64,000 nt of DNA from UBA1429 sp964482225 (GTDB lineage Bacteria; Chloroflexota; Anaerolineae; UBA1429), in NCBI GenBank assembly GCA_964482225.1, contig CAYZWT010000001.1, forward strand, positions 131,952-195,951, read 5' to 3'. Within the stretch, counting starts at the first letter, position 1. The number at the start of each line of letters is the position of its first letter. A program made the translations under genes and the position numbers. Below are positions 59,816-64,000 of the stretch, in pieces. The notes beneath the pieces are model-generated. The model searched no databases and was not told the DNA's origin. It was given only the letters and a program-made list of their open reading frames with translations.

Positions 59816-61774
59816 CTAGCGCGGCAGAGAGCCCGCCTCTCCCTCCAGCCAGGCCACGGCATAGGGCGCCAGGTCGAGGACCACGCACCCCTGCGCGGGG
59901 GTGAACAGCATCCCCTCAGCCACGGCCAGGCTCTCCGGGTCGCCCATCGCCGCTTCCACATTGTCCTCGTCCAAGATGATGCCGCGCAGGGCCGCGCTCA
60001 GCCCCGCGATCTCGACGCGCTGGGTCTCATTGGCCAGGTTGGCCAGCCCCATGTACAGGCGGCCTTGGCTCTCCAGGGCCAGGCCGTCCACCAGCAAGGG
60101 CTCGGAGGCCTCTAGCGCCCGCAGCGCCGCCCCACTGCACGCACCCACCCAGCGCAGCACATGGTAGAGCGGGAACACCTCGCCCGGCCGAGAGGGAAAC
60201 GCCGCCGCAGGCGCCCCCTGGGGCCGTTCCATCACCCCGCGCCAGCCCGTGGTCTCGTAATAGGTCAGGCTCTGCACGGCGGGATGGCCCATCAGGTGCT
60301 TGAGACTCACCAGGGTCCAGCCCGCGCCAAACAGCGACATCTGGCGCGGATCCACGTTGTCGGGCAGGGCGCCGGGGGTCGGCGGCCCCTCGATGCCCGT
60401 GGCACTGGGGTTGAAGCGGGGGCGCAACGTCACCGGCGAGACGACCAGCGGGCGCCCCTGGGCGAACTGGCGCGCGCTCTCGACGGTCACGGCCTGGGCG
60501 GGCAACGTCTCCACCAGGGAGAGGTTGTCAAAGGCATGCACCTGGGGGTTCAGGGAATAACACGCCAGGTCGGCCTGGGCCAGGGGCGGGCGGGTGCGGT
60601 TCAGCTCGGTAAAGTAGGCGTTGACGCCCACGGCATAGGCGGCCTGGGGCGTCAGGCGCTCCAGCGCACCCCTGGCCTGGGCGATGGCGCGAGCGGCGTC
60701 TTTAGCGCCCAGGCCGTCGGTCAGGAGCAGCCAACGCGCGACGGGCGCATTCAGCGCGCTCACCGCATCCGAGAGCCGACCCAGCGCGTCGGCATCGAAG
60801 CGGACCAGCGGCAGCCCGATCTCCAGCCCGGCCCTCAGGCTCGTGGCCTGTGCATCGGCCACGGAGAGCAGGTGGGCGGCGCCCTCGGGGGCCAGATCCA
60901 CGCGCAGGTGCGCCAGGCGCAGAGCCCGCAGGCGCTCGACCTCGGCTCGATTGAGCGCCTGGCCGTGGCTGGCGACGCCCAGCCCCAGCGGGGGACGCGC
61001 CCCTCGCACCACAGCGCCCAGCGCGAGGGTCACCGGCGCCCCACGGCGCTTGGCGGAGAAAGCAGGCAAGTCGCCCCGCAACGTGAGGGACACTGCCTGG
61101 CGCACGGGGGCGCCCCGCTCGATCCGCACAGGAAAGGGCAACTCTAGGGGCGTGCTGTAGGTCTTGAACGAGGCGTCGGTCCAATTGCGTTGGTCCTCCA
61201 TCTCGAACACCTCACCCTGAAAGGTTACCTCGGCCCAGCAGCCAGAAGCCACCTCATGGGCGATAGCCTGGATCTCTTTGTAGGGCTGGTGTGGCGAGAT
61301 ATGGCGCGGCAGAGCGCCCTCGGTGACGTGGCCGTCGGTGTGGGTCACGCGACAGGGGGCGCCGGCGCATTCCTCTGTGGGGTGCAAGACGCAGATGCCG
61401 ATGCGGTTGCGCAAAAAGGCGCTGCACGCCGCGCCGTCCATGCTGAATGTGATCTCGCCCGCCGCCGTGCCCCGGAGCGTCGCGTCCCACCGGAAGCAGA
61501 TCTCGCCCTCCTGGTGCAGCGCGCGGTAGCGGATCTCGAACGCGTCGGGCTGCTGCTCGATGACCAGATCGCTCAGGGTGGCAGCGATGGTGCGCCAATT
61601 GCGGTCGCGCACGGCCACGTACACCCGGCGCAGCACCTCGCGCCCGCCCAGCCGGATCTGGCGCAGGTCGCCGTTGACATAGATCATGGATAATGGCCCG
61701 GCCCGCAGAGCGATCTCCTCAGGCTGCTCCTCTGCGCTGCCATAGCGCAGCACGTTCACAGGTCGTGTGGCCAC
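59816..61774 (-). CDS. apnL: D-apionate lactonase
   Basis: A 652-residue protein matching D-apionate lactonase: GPLSMIYVNGDLRQIRLGG at the start, RRVYVAVRDRNWRTI, FLRNRIGICVLHPTEECAG, then EVFEMEDQRNWTDASFKTYS. The enzyme opens D-apionolactone to D-apionate, a step in breakdown of the plant-cell-wall sugar D-apiose. It is the third gene of a minus-strand operon whose first two genes match the next two enzymes of the pathway. The assignment is from remembered family sequence and context. Confidence 0.82.
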   Translation of the reverse strand: MATRPVNVLRYGSAEEQPEEIALRAGPLSMIYVNGDLRQIRLGGREVLRRVYVAVRDRNWRTIAATLSDLVIEQQPDAFEIRYRALHQEGEICFRWDATLRGTAAGEITFSMDGAACSAFLRNRIGICVLHPTEECAGAPCRVTHTDGHVTEGALPRHISPHQPYKEIQAIAHEVASGCWAEVTFQGEVFEMEDQRNWTDASFKTYSTPLELPFPVRIERGAPVRQAVSLTLRGDLPAFSAKRRGAPVTLALGAVVRGARPPLGLGVASHGQALNRAEVERLRALRLAHLRVDLAPEGAAHLLSVADAQATSLRAGLEIGLPLVRFDADALGRLSDAVSALNAPVARWLLLTDGLGAKDAARAIAQARGALERLTPQAAYAVGVNAYFTELNRTRPPLAQADLACYSLNPQVHAFDNLSLVETLPAQAVTVESARQFAQGRPLVVSPVTLRPRFNPSATGIEGPPTPGALPDNVDPRQMSLFGAGWTLVSLKHLMGHPAVQSLTYYETTGWRGVMERPQGAPAAAFPSRPGEVFPLYHVLRWVGACSGAALRALEASEPLLVDGLALESQGRLYMGLANLANETQRVEIAGLSAALRGIILDEDNVEAAMGDPESLAVAEGMLFTPAQGCVVLDLAPYAVAWLEGEAGSLPR

Positions 61775-61823
61775 AGCTTGCCTCTCTCACACTTGCAGAG
61801 CGCCGGGCGAGCCCCAGGCGCGT

Positions 61824-62636
61824 CTAGCCTGGCAGCAACCGGCGCATATAGGCCATGCTCTCCTCGGCCCAGCGGCGCTCCTTGGCGATGGTGGCCTCTA
61901 GCGTGGGCTCGGGCGCGGGCCACAGCTCGATGATGGCATCGGGATCGCGCCCGTGGGAGTGCAAGAGCGCCAGCACCCAGGGCACATCCAGCAGGCCCTG
62001 ACCAGTAGGGCAGCCCTGCACCACAAACCCCATGTTCTCATTGGCGCGGGCAATGGTGAAATCCTTGAGGTGCAGATGCACCGTCCAGGGGGCCAGGGCG
62101 GGCAGCGCCACGTCTGGCCCTTCCAGGGCGCCAAACGAGTTGGCCGTATCCAGGCAGATGCCGACGGCGGCGCTATCCAGGCGCTGCATCAAGCGGATCA
62201 ATTCCCTTGCCCGAAAGCGGTCATGGTTCTCGACGGCCAGGATCACGCCGCGCTCCTCATAGGCGGGCAGCAAGGGCCGCCACGCAGCGCACAGCTCATC
62301 CATGCTGGGGCGATGGGTGGCCGTATCCATGACCGTGCGCACGATGGGCGAGCCAAAGCGGGTTGCCAGGTCCAGGTAGCGGCGCAGCAGGGCGGGATCG
62401 CTGCCCCGGGCGCCCACTCGTATGCCCACCCCCAGAGATGCCGCCTGCACCTGGAGCGCATCCAGCTCATCGGACGGCAGGGTGTGCAGCGGCAGGTTGT
62501 CGTCCATCTCGACCAGACCCACGCCTAAACGGGCCGCCAGCTCCACCAATCCCAGCGCTGTCAGGGGATCCGCCGGCTGGCGCCCGCCAACGCCGATAGA
62601 CCAGGCATAGGCAAAGGAGCCCAGGCCAAGGCGCAT
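61824..62636 (-). CDS. oiaC: Sugar-isomerase-fold protein, probable 3-oxo-isoapionate decarboxylase
   Basis: A 270-residue TIM-barrel protein of the sugar phosphate isomerase/epimerase (AP_endonuc_2) family: VRLGLGSFAYAWSIG at the start, VEMDDNLPLH, ILAVENHDRFRARELIRLM and HLHLKDFTIA with metal-ligating His and Glu. In the apionate pathway an enzyme of this fold (OiaC) decarboxylates 3-oxo-isoapionate to L-erythrulose. It lies seven bases after the oxidoisomerase gene and 49 before the lactonase gene. The specific activity is inferred from this neighbourhood. Confidence 0.72.
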   Translation of the reverse strand: MRLGLGSFAYAWSIGVGGRQPADPLTALGLVELAARLGVGLVEMDDNLPLHTLPSDELDALQVQAASLGVGIRVGARGSDPALLRRYLDLATRFGSPIVRTVMDTATHRPSMDELCAAWRPLLPAYEERGVILAVENHDRFRARELIRLMQRLDSAAVGICLDTANSFGALEGPDVALPALAPWTVHLHLKDFTIARANENMGFVVQGCPTGQGLLDVPWVLALLHSHGRDPDAIIELWPAPEPTLEATIAKERRWAEESMAYMRRLLPG

Positions 62637-62642
62637 ATCCCC

Positions 62643-63485
62643 CTACCTCCTGGCCGCGCCGGCGGTGATGGACTTGACCTCGGCGATGACGTTTTCGGTC
62701 TCAAAGACCTTTTTCCAATCCGGCTGAAAGATGGTCTCCTTGGCTCGCTCCACCGCCAGCCGGGCGCCATCAGACACTTGGGCGTCAATGAGGCCAAAGA
62801 GAATGGCAATGCTGACGTTCAGATGCCCCAGGATGAAATCCGTGGCGGCCTCGGCGGGCACGCCCCGGGCGATCACCTCGTCCACCGCCTCACGAATGAC
62901 GGTGATGCAGGTGAGGGCCACCGTCTCGGCCATGGCAGGCTCCAGCAGAGCCATCTGCTCCACAGTGATCCGGTGGGTGTTCGACACCGGCGCAAACATG
63001 CGGCGGCACAGCTCCTCGCCGCGAGCATAGTCGGATGCGGGGCCCTGCATCAGCGCGCAGACCAGGGCCTGGGGCGCGATGCCCCCGAAATAGTCCTCCA
63101 GCGCTTCGCGCGGCAGGTCTTTGTTGGCGAGCGAAGGGTGGCAGGGATGGGTGATGAAATAGGTGATATCGTCGCGAGCGGGGAGTTCGCCGCTATAGGG
63201 GGCCGCCGGGTCCAGGCAGATGACCATAGCGCCGGGCTTGAGCAAAGGGACGATCTGTTTGGCGACGAGGCCGATATAGATATCGGGCACCGCCAGGATC
63301 ACGGCGTCTGCGTCGCGCACGGCCTCGTCTTGGGGCGTGGGCTCCAGGCCGCGCTCGCGCAGGCGCTGCTCGGCGGCCTGCCCCGCCTCCACGTAGGCCA
63401 TGTCGTAGGCAGGCTCGTGGCGCAGTTGCTCCGAGATGCGCGTGCCCATTTTGCCCGCCGCTCCGAACAAGGCGATCTTGCACAT
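62643..63485 (-). CDS. apnO: NAD-dependent dehydrogenase, probable D-apionate oxidoisomerase
   Basis: A 280-residue dehydrogenase with an N-terminal Rossmann motif (IALFGAAGKMGTRISEQL) and a phosphogluconate-dehydrogenase-like C-terminal domain (TITVEQMALLEPAMAETVAL-like, HLNVSIAILFGLIDA). D-apionate oxidoisomerase (ApnO) belongs to this family and turns D-apionate into 3-oxo-isoapionate. The ATG was chosen for AGGAGA upstream. It is the first gene of the apnO-oiaC-apnL operon. The substrate is inferred from the operon partners. Confidence 0.75.
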   Translation of the reverse strand: MCKIALFGAAGKMGTRISEQLRHEPAYDMAYVEAGQAAEQRLRERGLEPTPQDEAVRDADAVILAVPDIYIGLVAKQIVPLLKPGAMVICLDPAAPYSGELPARDDITYFITHPCHPSLANKDLPREALEDYFGGIAPQALVCALMQGPASDYARGEELCRRMFAPVSNTHRITVEQMALLEPAMAETVALTCITVIREAVDEVIARGVPAEAATDFILGHLNVSIAILFGLIDAQVSDGARLAVERAKETIFQPDWKKVFETENVIAEVKSITAGAARR

Positions 63486-63740
63486 GGCTCTTTCTCCTGT
63501 GAGCGAACTCTTTGGCGTCAAGTTAGGGCGCTCGATGCCCCCTTGCGCGTGATTCTAGCGCCCTCAGGATAGCTGTCAATGCTTCGGGATGGCCCTATAG
63601 CGGGCAGAGGTCAAGGGGTATGGCCGCCCGGCTAGCGCCGCTCGCCCGCGAGAGTGTAGCTCCTCAAGACCTACGTAGCGTAGCATGACCCTTACACTAT
63701 CTTGCGTCAACCCTTGGGCGATGGGGTGTGGGGGGACAAC

Positions 63741-63771
63741 AAAAAAAGAGACCGGGATCATCCCGGTCTCT
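63741..63771 (-). terminator. Terminator of the rRNA/tRNA-Gln transcript
   Basis: On the minus strand AGAGACCGGGAT pairs exactly with ATCCCGGTCTCT, followed by a T7 run. It lies 17 bases after tRNA-Gln and would end the 5S rRNA-tRNA transcript. Confidence 0.88.
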
Positions 63772-63787
63772 GACTGACCCGAGCAAG

Positions 63788-63859
<72 letters not shown>

Positions 63860-63967
63860 TTGTGCGGGCATTCTAGCACAAAGCCCCAAGCCCGGCAAAA
63901 GCTCGCGGCGCCAGGGCCGTGACGATGTTGGCTGCCCCATTAACAACAAAGGAAGAGAAGGACTTCT

Positions 63968-64000
63968 TGGCAATGACCTACTCTCCCACCCCGTCGCCAG
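63968..64000 (-). rRNA. 5S rRNA, 3' end only
   Basis: Read on the minus strand, the last bases match the 3' part of bacterial 5S rRNA: GGCGACGGGGTGGGAGAG, then TAGGTCATTGCC. The rest, and presumably 23S and 16S, lie beyond the right edge. The exact 3' end is approximate. Confidence 0.85.

Overview
The window reads as chromosomal DNA of a GC-rich bacterium, most likely a member of the Chloroflexota (Anaerolineae-like). Pointers are the tRNA-tig-clpP-clpX-alaS block, secreted proteins ending in a YLPLV-type tail, an MFS/spermidine-synthase fusion, a FtsA-like protein beside a baseplate-J-like membrane protein, frequent TTG/GTG starts, and a radical-SAM cassette of the SynChlorMet kind. The phylum is an inference from gene content, not a measured placement.

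The left 36.6 kb is accessory DNA. It holds the start of a type 3 BREX phage-defence operon (brxF, brxC) behind a small helix-turn-helix gene and a Xer-like recombinase. A 28-bp dif-like site lies directly upstream of the recombinase, followed by a TPR-CHAT protease gene of visibly lower G+C. Next comes a plasmid-type module (9-18 kb) with a RepA-type initiator fused to a DnaA-domain-I-like tail, an iteron/AT-rich candidate origin, ParA with a small partner, a VirD4/TraG-like ATPase and a replication-relaxation protein. A second conjugation-type module (30-36.6 kb) has another coupling-type ATPase, another replication-relaxation protein, several small membrane or coiled-coil proteins and a SprT-like protein. 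Between the two modules sits a nine-gene block (18.5-28.1 kb), mostly overlapping: four exported proteins with domains that resemble the sulfite-oxidase molybdopterin fold, an exported membrane-anchored purple-acid-phosphatase-like enzyme, and a complete WtpABC tungstate/molybdate transporter. An IS remnant and a VapBC-like toxin-antitoxin pair follow.

From 36.6 kb the window becomes core genome: tRNA-Lys, tRNA-Leu and tRNA-Gly, then tig, clpP, clpX, alaS, a FtsA-like gene, a membrane protein, ruvX, mltG, a spermidine-synthase-like fusion and cysK. A peroxiredoxin-glutaredoxin gene follows on the minus strand with an in-frame TGA exactly at the peroxidatic cysteine, so it is very probably a selenoprotein. 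Then come a pyruvate-kinase-C-like protein, a C25 (gingipain-type) secreted peptidase, and a compact RiPP-like cassette: PqqD-like recognition protein, radical SAM/SPASM enzyme, an unlisted 53-residue precursor peptide, an HPr-kinase-like protein and a divergent nucleotidyltransferase. The right end carries a three-gene D-apionate catabolic operon (apnO, oiaC, apnL), tRNA-Gln and the 3' end of a 5S rRNA gene, so a ribosomal RNA operon continues beyond the right edge.

The strongest candidates for new biology are the selenocysteine peroxiredoxin-glutaredoxin, the radical-SAM peptide cassette, the secreted pterin-fold/WtpABC/phosphatase operon, and the Xer recombinase with its dif-like site next to the defence genes.
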